Of a stretch of 57,050 nt of DNA, positions 8,248 through 16,506 are shown in pieces (positions within the stretch are counted from its first letter, which is position 1; each line of letters begins with the position of its first letter). The notes under the pieces are model-generated. The model was not told where the DNA came from and ran no database searches. It was given only the letters and a program-made list of their open reading frames with translations. A program made the translations under genes and the position numbers. The DNA is from Flavobacteriaceae bacterium (GTDB taxonomy: Bacteria; Bacteroidota; Bacteroidia; Flavobacteriales; Flavobacteriaceae). The DNA lies in the NCBI GenBank assembly GCA_947371275.1, contig CANBOV010000005.1, forward strand, positions 1 to 57,050, read 5' to 3'.

Positions 8248-10287
8248 TTACCAAATTACAACTCTTAAACTGTCAGGTTGATACATCTTATCCGCTGGTT
8301 TAATATTAAACGCTTTATAAAATTCAGGAATATTCATTAAAGGACCATTTACTCTATATTGAGCAGGAGAATGAACATCCGTCATGATTTGTCGACCCAA
8401 ATACTCATCTTTTGCATGAACCATCCAAGCATAGCCATAGGCCAAAAAGTATCTTTGTTCTGGGGTAAATCCACTTATTTTTTCTTTGTTTTTATACTGA
8501 GGCGATTTTTTAAATGCCTCGAAGCCCATTACAACCCCTCCTAAATCTGCAATATTTTCCCCTTGAGTTGCATCACCATTTACAAATTTACCTTCTAAAG
8601 GTTCGAATTTATTGAACTGTGACACAATTAGTTTTGTTTTTTGTTTAAATTTTTCTAAATCTACCGCAGTCCACCAATTTTTTAAATTCCCCTTTTCATC
8701 ATATTGGCTTCCTTGATCGTCAAACCCATGTGTAATTTCATGACCAAACGTAGAACCACCGATTATACCATACAATAATGCATCATCAGGCATTCTGCCT
8801 TCGAAGCCAGGAACTAAAATATTACAAGCTGGTACAACTATTTCATTATTGCTTGGATTATAATAAGCATTATAGGTTTGTGGAAACATATCCCATTCCG
8901 TTCTGTCGACAGGTTTACCAAATTTATGAACCATGTAATTATAACTCCATTTATTTGTTGCCATAACATTGGAACAATAAGAATTTCTATTAATAGTTAC
9001 TTGGCTCATATCTTTCCATTTATCTGGATATCCTACCTTCATCACAATCTTACTTAGCTTTTGTAAGGCTTTTTGTTTTGTAGCTTCACTCATCCAATCC
9101 AACTTCTTAATGTGATCTGCATATACATCTCGAATATTATTTCCTATTTCTAATAGCTTTTCTTTTGAGCCTTTTGGTAAATAATCAGAAACATATACTT
9201 GCCCTACCAACTCACCTAAAGACCCGTCTGTTTGTTCAACGATTCTTTTCCAACGAGGTTTTTGCTCCTTAACCCCATTCATAATTGTGGAATAAAAAGT
9301 GAAATTTTGTTTTTCTACAGCATTATTCAAATAAGAGGCATAAGTGTTAACCAAATCCCATTTCAAATATGTTTTCCACTCAGCAATAGTATAAGAAGCT
9401 ACTATTTTACTTAATCCTTTGTAAAACTCTGGCTGGCCTACAATAACGGTATCCGCTTTGACAATGCCTAACTTTGGCATTACATTTTCCCAAGCAATAT
9501 TTGGTGTCAAGGCTTTAAATTCTGTTAAAGACATTTTATTATAATTTTTTATCGGATCACGAAGGTCTTCTAATTTTCGACTGTTCTTTGCTAAATCAGT
9601 TTCTAATTTTAGTATACTATTCGAAGATGTCTGAGCTATAGAAGCGTCATCCCCCAATAAAAGCATCATGGCCTGCAAATGCTTTACATATTCAGCTTTT
9701 ATTTTTATGGTTTGCGCATCAGTATTAAAATAATAATCTCGACTCCCAAGCCCTAATCCTCCTTGACTAAAAAAAACGGCATGTTTAGAACTGATTTTAT
9801 CATCTTGACTTACATAAAAAGAAAATGCTGGATTTGCTCCTATTGTATGAAGATATGCTATAGTATTCATTAATGTGGGTACGTCTTGAATCCCTTGAAT
9901 TTTTGCGAATTCCATCGCTAAAGGCTTTAAGCCTGATTTTTCAATTGACAACGTATCCATTCCCGAAGCATAAAAATCACCTATTTTTTGTTCGTTACTT
10001 CCCTTAACAGCACTAGTGTTTTTGGCTGCCTTTTCACAAATATCTTTAATCTGAGCATTAATTGTGTCCCCAATCATTCTGAATATACCATTACTACTTT
10101 CAGTATTTGGAATGGGATGATTCTTAAACCAGCCCCCATTGGCATAATGAAAAAAATCAACGGCAGGACTTACTGTTGTATCTCGATTTGTGATTAATGG
10201 ATCTTCAAATTTATTTTCTTTTTTTGAGCAACTCACTAGTGACATTGTGAATAACACTCCATAAATAACCTTATAAGCTTGTTTCAT
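8248..10287 (-). CDS. M13 (neprilysin/PepO) family metallopeptidase, lipoprotein
   Basis: Zinc endopeptidase acting on peptides outside the cytoplasm. The 679-residue length is standard. The zinc motif HEITH lies near residue 515 in GHEITHGFDDQGSQYD; the third ligand is in GENIADLGG, and the NAYYNP strip upstream is also conserved. The N-terminus (MKQAYKVIYGVLFTMSLVSCSKKEN) is a lipoprotein signal with lipid Cys 20. The gene appears monocistronic between two terminators. Confidence 0.95.
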   Translation of the reverse strand: MKQAYKVIYGVLFTMSLVSCSKKENKFEDPLITNRDTTVSPAVDFFHYANGGWFKNHPIPNTESSNGIFRMIGDTINAQIKDICEKAAKNTSAVKGSNEQKIGDFYASGMDTLSIEKSGLKPLAMEFAKIQGIQDVPTLMNTIAYLHTIGANPAFSFYVSQDDKISSKHAVFFSQGGLGLGSRDYYFNTDAQTIKIKAEYVKHLQAMMLLLGDDASIAQTSSNSILKLETDLAKNSRKLEDLRDPIKNYNKMSLTEFKALTPNIAWENVMPKLGIVKADTVIVGQPEFYKGLSKIVASYTIAEWKTYLKWDLVNTYASYLNNAVEKQNFTFYSTIMNGVKEQKPRWKRIVEQTDGSLGELVGQVYVSDYLPKGSKEKLLEIGNNIRDVYADHIKKLDWMSEATKQKALQKLSKIVMKVGYPDKWKDMSQVTINRNSYCSNVMATNKWSYNYMVHKFGKPVDRTEWDMFPQTYNAYYNPSNNEIVVPACNILVPGFEGRMPDDALLYGIIGGSTFGHEITHGFDDQGSQYDEKGNLKNWWTAVDLEKFKQKTKLIVSQFNKFEPLEGKFVNGDATQGENIADLGGVVMGFEAFKKSPQYKNKEKISGFTPEQRYFLAYGYAWMVHAKDEYLGRQIMTDVHSPAQYRVNGPLMNIPEFYKAFNIKPADKMYQPDSLRVVIW

Positions 10288-10386
10288 ATAATTTTAGATT
10301 GATTGATAAACTGTGAAAATTTGTATTAATAATTATAAAAATGTTACCAAATATATTTCTTTTTACTCAAACATCTATAGATAAAA

Positions 10387-10412
10387 AAAGTGCCTGATGG
10401 CTCAGGCACTTT
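10387..10412 (-). terminator. Hairpin terminator of the small Cys-rich gene
   Basis: AAAGTGCCTGA and TCAGGCACTTT form a perfect 11-bp stem with a 4-nt loop; the A-run at 10383-10389 gives the U-tract on the minus strand. Confidence 0.85.
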
Positions 10413-10436
10413 AAAATACTACTAAAATTACGTATA

Positions 10437-10634
10437 TTATTTCTTGTCAGCAGCTTTTTTAGCTGCACAACATCCTCCTTTTTTTTCTCCTGCAGCACAA
10501 GATTTTTTCTCACCAGCAGTACACGTTTTCTCTGTCTTAGTGGTAGCTTTTTCTTTTGCAGGCTTTTCTTGAGCATTAACATTGAATGAGAATAAAAATG
10601 TAACTACTGCAATTGTTGAAATGATATTTTTCAT
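10437..10634 (-). CDS. Small exported Cys/Lys-rich protein
   Basis: A 65-residue precursor: signal peptide MKNIISTIAVVTFLFSFNVNA, then a mature part of about 44 residues made almost only of Lys, Glu, Ala, Thr, Gly and Cys. The four Cys sit in TCTAGEKKSCAAGEKKGGCCAA, with a duplicated C-x-A-GEKK unit. The spacing suggests metal or thiol chemistry in the periplasm, but this is inference. It is monocistronic with its own terminator. It lies next to another Cys-rich small exported protein (10700-11029). Confidence 0.7.
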   Translation of the reverse strand: MKNIISTIAVVTFLFSFNVNAQEKPAKEKATTKTEKTCTAGEKKSCAAGEKKGGCCAAKKAADKK

Positions 10635-10699
10635 GGTTCTAAATTTTTATATTATTAAATTTTAAGTTTTTAAATTTGATTGACAATTAATTAAATATT

Positions 10700-11029
10700 T
10701 TAACCTACATTTTCTGGAGGTTGCCAAATCGCCAAAAAACATCCAGAAACTAGGGCTGTATTAAAGAGCGTGTTTTCTTTTTTTGACGAGCTCAGATATA
10801 CAATTTGCAATTGATAGTCCGTTTCAAAAACTAAAAAAGTTGCATTGCTAAAATTGATATTTAAAAAGCAATTTTCCTTTTGACAACCATTTGGCTCATC
10901 TTCCTTTGATTTTTTTTCGCAACAAGTATTATAACACCGGCGCACCATAGTCAACTCTAAGGCTTTGATTGTCGGCAAAACATTCAAAACATTAATATAA
11001 AAGCAAACTATAATGGCAAGAAATTTCAA
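10700..11029 (-). CDS. Small Cys-rich exported or membrane-anchored protein (DUF6660-like)
   Basis: A 109-residue protein with a hydrophobic N-terminus (MKFLAIIVCFYINVLNVLP), a central Cys cluster (CYNTCCEKK...GCQKENC) and the closing IWQPPENVG. This layout (signal, Cys cluster, IWQPP end) resembles a family of about 105-residue Bacteroidota proteins, often beside heavy-metal efflux genes, that I associate with DUF6660. No efflux genes are present here. Role unknown; a metal-related one is a guess. Confidence 0.6.
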   Translation of the reverse strand: MKFLAIIVCFYINVLNVLPTIKALELTMVRRCYNTCCEKKSKEDEPNGCQKENCFLNINFSNATFLVFETDYQLQIVYLSSSKKENTLFNTALVSGCFLAIWQPPENVG

Positions 11030-11109
11030 TATTACTATTTCTATTGTTGTAATTCAAATGTAAATAATATTTTGAAAGTTAAATACTCTTTAACATTCTT
11101 TTGGTTAAA

Positions 11110-12528
11110 CTACAATAATGTTGTTGGACAAACGTATTCTGTTTTTGGAATAGTAGTTAATTTAATCTCATTGAATCCACCTATTACATCTGCAAAAGTT
11201 TCAAATCCATTTTGTTTTAAAATTGATGCTGCAATCATACTTCGATATCCAGCTGTGCAATGCAAAATGAAATAATTGTCTTTTGGAAATTCCGCTAAAT
11301 AATTACGTAACTCATTTAAAGGTATATTTATTGCGCCTAAGAGATGTTCTGATTGAAACTCACTTTTTTTCCTCACATCAATAACATGTGTTTGATGGAT
11401 TTCTTCTAAAATAACTAGATCTTCTGCTGTAATCCTATTGATAGTATGTATTTGATTGCCATTTTTTTTCCACGCTTCAAAACCTCCTTCAAGATAACCT
11501 ATCGCATAATCATACCCCACTCTAGACAATCTAATTAAAGCCTCTTCTACTTTTTCTTCGTTTTCAGCAACAATAAGTATTTGTTGCTTTAAATCGGTAA
11601 TTAATTCACCCACCCACATAGCAAAATTACTTTCCAAACCAATATTGATGCTATTTGGAATAAATCCTTTGGCAAATTCAGAAGCTTTTCTAGTATCCAG
11701 TATTAAAGCTTTAGTATTAATTGCAACTTCTTCAAAGGCTTTACAATTATAAGGTTTTTGCCCTCGACGAAGTACTTTTTCGAGACTTTCGCATCCCTGT
11801 ATATTTAACAATACATTTTTGGGAAAATATTGTGGCGGAACAGTCAAACCTGATAGTATTGCATCAACAAATTCATCTTCAGTAAGTTTAGGGTTCAAAG
11901 CATAATTCGTTTTCTTTTGATTCCCCAAAGTATCGGTCGTTTCCTTACTCATCATTTTACCACAAGCACTACCTGCTCCATGATTAGGATACACTATTAA
12001 AGCATCAGACAAAGTCATTATCTTTGTTCGTAATGAATTAAACAGATGACGGGCCAATAAATCCTGGGTTAAATCCGCAATAACATGTTGGGCTAAATCT
12101 GGTCGTCCAACATCCCCAATAAACAAAGTATCACCTGTAATAATCCCTACTTCTTCATCAAATTCATCAATCAAAAGATAGCAAGTGCTTTCAAGCGTAT
12201 GTCCAGGAGTATAGATTGCTTTTACTTTGCAATTACCTATAACAAATACTTGACCATCTAAAGCTATTAATGCTTCAAAACAAGGCTTTGCAGTGGGTCC
12301 GTAAACTATAGTTGCTTTTTCTTTTTGAGCTAAATCTAAATGACCTGACACAAAATCAGCATGAAAATGAGTTTCAAAAACATACTTAATTCTAGCATTA
12401 TCTTTATTTGCTCTTTTTATATATGGCTCAACTTCTCGTAAGGGATCAAAAATGGCAGCTTCGCCATTACTTTCCATATAATAAGCAGCATGCGACAAAC
12501 ATCCTGTATAGATTTGTTCGATTTTCAT
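11110..12528 (-). CDS. Metallo-beta-lactamase fold hydrolase with two rhodanese domains (persulfide dioxygenase-like)
   Basis: 472 residues. Residues 1-250 are an MBL domain with the metal motif H54-x-H56-x-D58 and H63 (ETHFHADFVSGH), TPGHTLES and TGDTLFIGDVGRPDL, close to ETHE1/Blh persulfide dioxygenases. Two rhodanese domains follow (about 255-355 and 365-455). The second has the active Cys 424 in HCTAGYRS. The first has no Cys at the equivalent place (LIVAENEEK) and is probably inactive. Likely role: oxidation of glutathione or other persulfides plus sulfur transfer. A perfect palindrome lies upstream at 12576-12587. Confidence 0.88.
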   Translation of the reverse strand: MKIEQIYTGCLSHAAYYMESNGEAAIFDPLREVEPYIKRANKDNARIKYVFETHFHADFVSGHLDLAQKEKATIVYGPTAKPCFEALIALDGQVFVIGNCKVKAIYTPGHTLESTCYLLIDEFDEEVGIITGDTLFIGDVGRPDLAQHVIADLTQDLLARHLFNSLRTKIMTLSDALIVYPNHGAGSACGKMMSKETTDTLGNQKKTNYALNPKLTEDEFVDAILSGLTVPPQYFPKNVLLNIQGCESLEKVLRRGQKPYNCKAFEEVAINTKALILDTRKASEFAKGFIPNSINIGLESNFAMWVGELITDLKQQILIVAENEEKVEEALIRLSRVGYDYAIGYLEGGFEAWKKNGNQIHTINRITAEDLVILEEIHQTHVIDVRKKSEFQSEHLLGAINIPLNELRNYLAEFPKDNYFILHCTAGYRSMIAASILKQNGFETFADVIGGFNEIKLTTIPKTEYVCPTTLL

Positions 12529-12575
12529 TGGTTCTATTTTTTTTCAAAAATAGATTTTGTAGTATACATTCAATA

Positions 12576-12587
12576 TGACAATTGTCA
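12576..12587. promoter_or_regulatory. Perfect 12-bp palindrome upstream of the MBL-rhodanese gene
   Basis: TGACAATTGTCA, 47 bp upstream of the minus-strand start and about 110 bp upstream of porX. It has the size of a dimeric repressor or activator half-site pair. The cognate regulator is unknown. Confidence 0.35.
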
Positions 12588-12647
12588 GTTTATTGCAATT
12601 CATTTAGCAACCCTAAAGTTTTTAATTTTATTTATAATAAAATTAAT

Positions 12648-12673
12648 ATTACTACGTTTTATAATGTAGTAAT
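12648..12673. promoter_or_regulatory. Inverted repeat just upstream of porX
   Basis: ATTACTAC and GTAGTAAT (8-bp arms, 10-bp spacer) end 22 bp before the porX ATG. It could be an operator or an mRNA leader hairpin. No T-run follows, so a terminator is unlikely. Confidence 0.35.
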
Positions 12674-12695
12674 TTGCACTAAATACAATTTGACA

Positions 12696-14249
12696 ATGGA
12701 TACTATTAAAATACTTTGGGTTGACGATGAAATTGATTTATTAAAACCCCATATTTTATTCTTAGAAAAGAAAAACTATAAAGTAACAACATACAATAAT
12801 GGTCGTGATGCCATTGACGCCTTTGAAGATGGAAATTTTGATATTGTATTCCTTGATGAAAACATGCCTGGTATGAGTGGCTTAGAAACACTTTCAGAAA
12901 TGAAAGAAAAAAAATCATCTACACCTGTTATCATGATAACTAAAAGTGAAGAAGAATATATAATGGAAGAAGCCATAGGCTCAAAAATTGCAGATTATTT
13001 GATAAAACCTGTTAATCCTAATCAGATATTATTAAGTTTAAAGAAAAACCTTGATCATTCTCGTTTGATTTCTGAAAAAACCACATTAGATTACCAAAAA
13101 GAATTTAGAAAAATTGCTATGGATATGGCAATGGTCGGTAATTATGAGGAATGGATTGAATTATACAAAAAATTATTGTTTTGGGAATTAGAATTGGAAA
13201 ACATTAATGACCAAAGTATGTTTGAAATTTTGGAAAGCCAAAAAGTAGAAGCAAATGTACAATTCGGTAAATTCATTGAACGTAACTATGAAGATTGGTT
13301 TTTACAAAAATCAAATAAGCCAATACAATCGCATACCTTATTTAGAGAATTAGTAGTTCCAGAATTGGTCAAAAAGGATAAGCCAATTCTTTTTGTTGTT
13401 ATCGACAATTTGAGGTATGACCAATGGAAAGCCATTGAGAGTGTTGTTGCTAATCACTATAAATTAGAAAAAGAATTTCCCTATTATGCAAGTTTACCAA
13501 CAGCTACTCAATATGCTCGTAATTCAATTTTTTCTGGTTTAACACCCTTGGAAATGGAAAAACAGTTTCCTCAGTATTGGAAAAACGATATTGAAGATGG
13601 CGGTAAAAACTTATACGAAGCAGAGTTTTTAACTGCTCATTTAAAACGTTTAGGATTAAACATTAAACAAGATTATTTTAAAATAACCAATTTAGCTAGT
13701 GGTAAAAAACTAGCTGAAAACTTCAAGGGATTAAAAGACAATAACTTGGTTACTGTTGTTTATAATTTTGTTGATATGCTTTCTCATGCTAAAACAGAAA
13801 TGGATGTTGTAAAAGAACTAGCATCTGATGATAAAGCATACCGTTCTTTAACTTTAAGTTGGTTCAAAAACTCACCGCTTCTAGAAATTATACAACAAGG
13901 TCAAAAACTAGGCTTTAAGTTAATTATCACAACAGATCATGGGACCATAAATGTTAAAAACCCATCCAAAGTAATTGGCGATAAAAATACAAGTTTGAAC
14001 CTTCGTTACAAAACCGGAAGAAGTTTAACTTATGAAGAAAAAGATGTTTATGCAGTAAGAGATCCTAAAAAAATAGGTTTACCTACTATAAACATGAGTA
14101 GTTCCTATATTTTTGCTAAGAATGATTTATTTTTAGCTTACGTGAATAATTATAATCATTATGTTAGTTACTATAGAAACACGTATCAGCACGGGGGTAT
14201 TTCTTTAGAAGAAATGATAGTACCCTTTTTAGTATTTAATCCTAAATAA
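12696..14249 (+). CDS. porX: T9SS response regulator PorX (receiver + PglZ domain)
   Basis: 517 residues. Residues 1-120 are a CheY-like receiver with phospho-acceptor D54 (VFLDENMPG). A helical linker follows, and the C-terminal half is a PglZ/alkaline-phosphatase-superfamily domain (VVIDNLRYDQW, ATQYARNSIFSG, TTDHGTINV). In Porphyromonas and Flavobacterium this layout is PorX, partner of the kinase PorY, which controls T9SS gene expression and has been linked to oligonucleotide hydrolysis. The start is ATG 12696 (MDTIKILWVDD); an upstream ATG at 12582 would add an AT-rich non-family leader. T9SS clients are encoded elsewhere in this window. Confidence 0.94.
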   Translation: MDTIKILWVDDEIDLLKPHILFLEKKNYKVTTYNNGRDAIDAFEDGNFDIVFLDENMPGMSGLETLSEMKEKKSSTPVIMITKSEEEYIMEEAIGSKIADYLIKPVNPNQILLSLKKNLDHSRLISEKTTLDYQKEFRKIAMDMAMVGNYEEWIELYKKLLFWELELENINDQSMFEILESQKVEANVQFGKFIERNYEDWFLQKSNKPIQSHTLFRELVVPELVKKDKPILFVVIDNLRYDQWKAIESVVANHYKLEKEFPYYASLPTATQYARNSIFSGLTPLEMEKQFPQYWKNDIEDGGKNLYEAEFLTAHLKRLGLNIKQDYFKITNLASGKKLAENFKGLKDNNLVTVVYNFVDMLSHAKTEMDVVKELASDDKAYRSLTLSWFKNSPLLEIIQQGQKLGFKLIITTDHGTINVKNPSKVIGDKNTSLNLRYKTGRSLTYEEKDVYAVRDPKKIGLPTINMSSSYIFAKNDLFLAYVNNYNHYVSYYRNTYQHGGISLEEMIVPFLVFNPK

Positions 14250-14261
14250 TATCATTAGTCA

Positions 14262-14669
14262 ATGGAAATTATTTTTTCACTTGAAGAAATGCGCGAGGTT
14301 GCTCATAAGATTATCGATGAAAATCCAAATAAAGTAATTTTATTTCATGGCCAAATGGGAGTTGGCAAAACTACTTTAATAAAAGCATTGTCTCTTGAAT
14401 TAGGCGTTCAAGACTCGACAAGTAGCCCTACATTTTCATTAGTAAACGAATACAAAATTTCTAATAATATTTTTGTCTATCATTTTGATGTATATCGATT
14501 GCAATCCGAAGCTGAAGCATTAGACATGGGAATTGACGAATACCTTTATTCTGGAAACTGGTGCTTTATAGAATGGGCAGAAAAAATTCCTAATCTAATT
14601 CCAAAAGACCACAGTACCATTCATTTGACAATAACTGTTGACGGCAAAAGACATTTAAGATTGACATAA
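14262..14669 (+). CDS. tsaE: tRNA N6-threonylcarbamoyladenosine synthesis ATPase TsaE
   Basis: Works with TsaB and TsaD to make t6A37 in ANN-decoding tRNAs. The 135-residue protein has Walker A GQMGVGKTTL, the SSPTFSLVNEY strip, HFDVYRL and CFIEWAEKIP, all typical. It follows porX by 12 bp on the same strand; porX-tsaE-ald is a recurring flavobacterial order. Confidence 0.95.
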   Translation: MEIIFSLEEMREVAHKIIDENPNKVILFHGQMGVGKTTLIKALSLELGVQDSTSSPTFSLVNEYKISNNIFVYHFDVYRLQSEAEALDMGIDEYLYSGNWCFIEWAEKIPNLIPKDHSTIHLTITVDGKRHLRLT

Positions 14670-14713
14670 TTGGATAATATTTTGTAATTTGTGCCAACAT
14701 TCAATTGCGCATC

Positions 14714-15907
14714 ATGGCTATTACTCCGTTTACTAAGCAACAACTTTTACCTCAAGAAGAAAAATTAGAAGTATACCGTCATAAAAGTGAGCTTTTTATA
14801 GGCATCCCAAAAGAAACTTCCTATCAAGAAAGACGTATATGTCTAACCCCAGACGCAGTTAATTCATTAACTTCTCATGGCCACAAAGTTATGATAGAAT
14901 CTGGCGCTGGATTAAGTTCTAGCTATACCGATAAGGAATTCAGTGATGCTGGAGCAACCATAACAAATGACATTAAAAAAGTTTTAGGATGTCCTATTAT
15001 TTTAAAAGTGGAACCTTTAACTATGGATGAGATTGAAATGGTAAATACCAATACAATAATCATATCTGCCATTCAATTAAAGACCAGAAAATCTGCTTAT
15101 TTTGAAGCATTAATAAAAAAGAAGATTACTGCATTAGCCTTTGAATACATAAAAGATGAAGATGGGTCTTATCCAGCAGTAAAATCACTAAGTGAAATAG
15201 CAGGTACTGCCTCAGTACTTATTGCAGCAGAATTAATGATTAATAATGAATTTGGAAAAGGCTTGTTGTTAGGAAATATTACAGGTGTTCCTCCCACCGA
15301 TGTAGTAATTCTTGGCGCAGGAACCGTAGGTGAATTTGCTGCAAAAACCGCTCTAGGTCTAGGAGCTAGCGTTAAGGTATTCGACAATTCAATTACTAAG
15401 CTGCGCAGACTACAGAATAACTTAAATCAAAGAATATTTACATCCACCATCCAACCCAAATCTTTACTTAAAGCTTTACGTCGTTGTGATGTTGCAATTG
15501 GAGCGATGAGAGGCAAAGATCGCTGTCCAGTTGTAGTGACCGAAACCATGGTTGAACACATGAAAAAAGGAGCTGTCATTGTAGATGTAAGCATTGATAC
15601 GGGGGGATGCTTTGAAACTTCTGAAGTAACTACTCATGAATCACCAACCTTTATAAAAAATGATATAATACATTATTGTGTTCCAAATATTCCATCAAGA
15701 TATTCTAAAACAGCTTCACTTTCAATAAGTAATATCATTACACCTTACTTATTACAAATTGCAGAAGACGGCGGAATAGAAAGTGCCATTCGTTGCAATA
15801 AAGGACTAAAAAACGGAGTATACATTTATCACGGTATTTTGACCAATAAAGCCATAGGCGAATGGTTTAATTTGCCTGACAGCGATATTAATTTGATAGT
15901 TTTCTAA
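14714..15907 (+). CDS. ald: Alanine dehydrogenase
   Basis: NAD-dependent oxidative deamination of L-alanine to pyruvate and ammonia (or the reverse). 397 residues with the N-terminal substrate domain (IGIPKETSYQERRICLTPDAV), a Rossmann fold (VVILGAGTVGEFAAKTALGLGA) and the IVDVSIDTGGCFETS segment. I start at ATG 14714 (MAITPFTKQQLLPQEEKLEV). A TTG three codons earlier is in frame but less likely. Close relatives in this phylum share the long N-terminus. Confidence 0.92.
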   Translation: MAITPFTKQQLLPQEEKLEVYRHKSELFIGIPKETSYQERRICLTPDAVNSLTSHGHKVMIESGAGLSSSYTDKEFSDAGATITNDIKKVLGCPIILKVEPLTMDEIEMVNTNTIIISAIQLKTRKSAYFEALIKKKITALAFEYIKDEDGSYPAVKSLSEIAGTASVLIAAELMINNEFGKGLLLGNITGVPPTDVVILGAGTVGEFAAKTALGLGASVKVFDNSITKLRRLQNNLNQRIFTSTIQPKSLLKALRRCDVAIGAMRGKDRCPVVVTETMVEHMKKGAVIVDVSIDTGGCFETSEVTTHESPTFIKNDIIHYCVPNIPSRYSKTASLSISNIITPYLLQIAEDGGIESAIRCNKGLKNGVYIYHGILTNKAIGEWFNLPDSDINLIVF

Positions 15908-15947
15908 AATAAACCCACTTAAAATTTAATGAATATCTAACATTGAT

Positions 15948-15955
15948 TACTTTTG
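15948..15955 (+). promoter_or_regulatory. Putative -7 element of the DUF4258 gene
   Basis: TACTTTTG fits TAnnTTTG, 18 bp before the ATG. The -33 region is poor. Confidence 0.4.
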
Positions 15956-15973
15956 CAAAAAAAATAATCAACT

Positions 15974-16354
15974 ATGAAATTCTATCAACGATTTGCCTAC
16001 TATATGGTGGGATTTGTTATTGGAATGTTTTTTGTGGCGGTAGTTCTCAGCGGAAAAGATACAAGATGCAATTATTTCCCTAATGCAAGAGTGCTAAACG
16101 ATATAAGAAATAAACCTTTTATATACGATACTGAAGCATCTAGGCGTCTTTCGGAGGATTGGGTCGATACAGCTGATGTCAAAAACATTTTAACAATTGG
16201 TGATGTAGATTTTGACAAAAGCAATATAGCGAGAGAAGGAGGCAAATTGTACATCATATACGGTACAACCAAAAAAAACAAAGATGTTACCTTAGAAGTC
16301 ATTAATTATCCCGAAAAAGCAATATTAAAAAACATTTTTAAAAAAGATAATTAA
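15974..16354 (+). CDS. DUF4258-type small membrane-anchored protein
   Basis: 126 residues. One N-terminal membrane helix (about 8-27, YYMVGFVIGMFFVAVVL) is followed by GKDTRCNYFPNARVLNDIRNKP, a strip well conserved in flavobacterial DUF4258 proteins, and a soluble mixed alpha/beta domain. Family function unknown. It has its own promoter-like element and terminator, so it is probably transcribed alone. Confidence 0.75.
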   Translation: MKFYQRFAYYMVGFVIGMFFVAVVLSGKDTRCNYFPNARVLNDIRNKPFIYDTEASRRLSEDWVDTADVKNILTIGDVDFDKSNIAREGGKLYIIYGTTKKNKDVTLEVINYPEKAILKNIFKKDN

Positions 16355-16371
16355 TAAATTTCTTTACCAAT

Positions 16372-16398
16372 AAAAAGAGAGCTCCTGCTCTCTTTTTT
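16372..16398 (+). terminator. Terminator of the DUF4258 gene
   Basis: AAAAAGAGAGC and GCTCTCTTTTT pair over 11 bp with a 4-nt loop, ending in T. Confidence 0.85.
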
Positions 16399-16454
16399 AA
16401 TTTCTTTAAATAATCATATAATAATAAAACTTATTAGAATTTTACTTTATACAA

Positions 16455-16483
16455 CAAAGGGTTGTCAAATTGACAACCCTTTG
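16455..16483 (-). terminator. Terminator of secDF (very tight inverted repeat)
   Basis: Two perfect 14-nt arms around a single central A; in practice a 12- or 13-bp stem with a small loop. It lies 24 bp after the secDF stop on the minus strand. Confidence 0.7.
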
Positions 16484-16506
16484 TTTATTTTTTTTAACTA
16501 ATGAAC

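Noticed and set aside
16455..16483. The 29-bp near-perfect palindrome as an operator
   Set aside because: It lies just behind the secDF stop between converging genes, next to another hairpin, so a terminator explains it.
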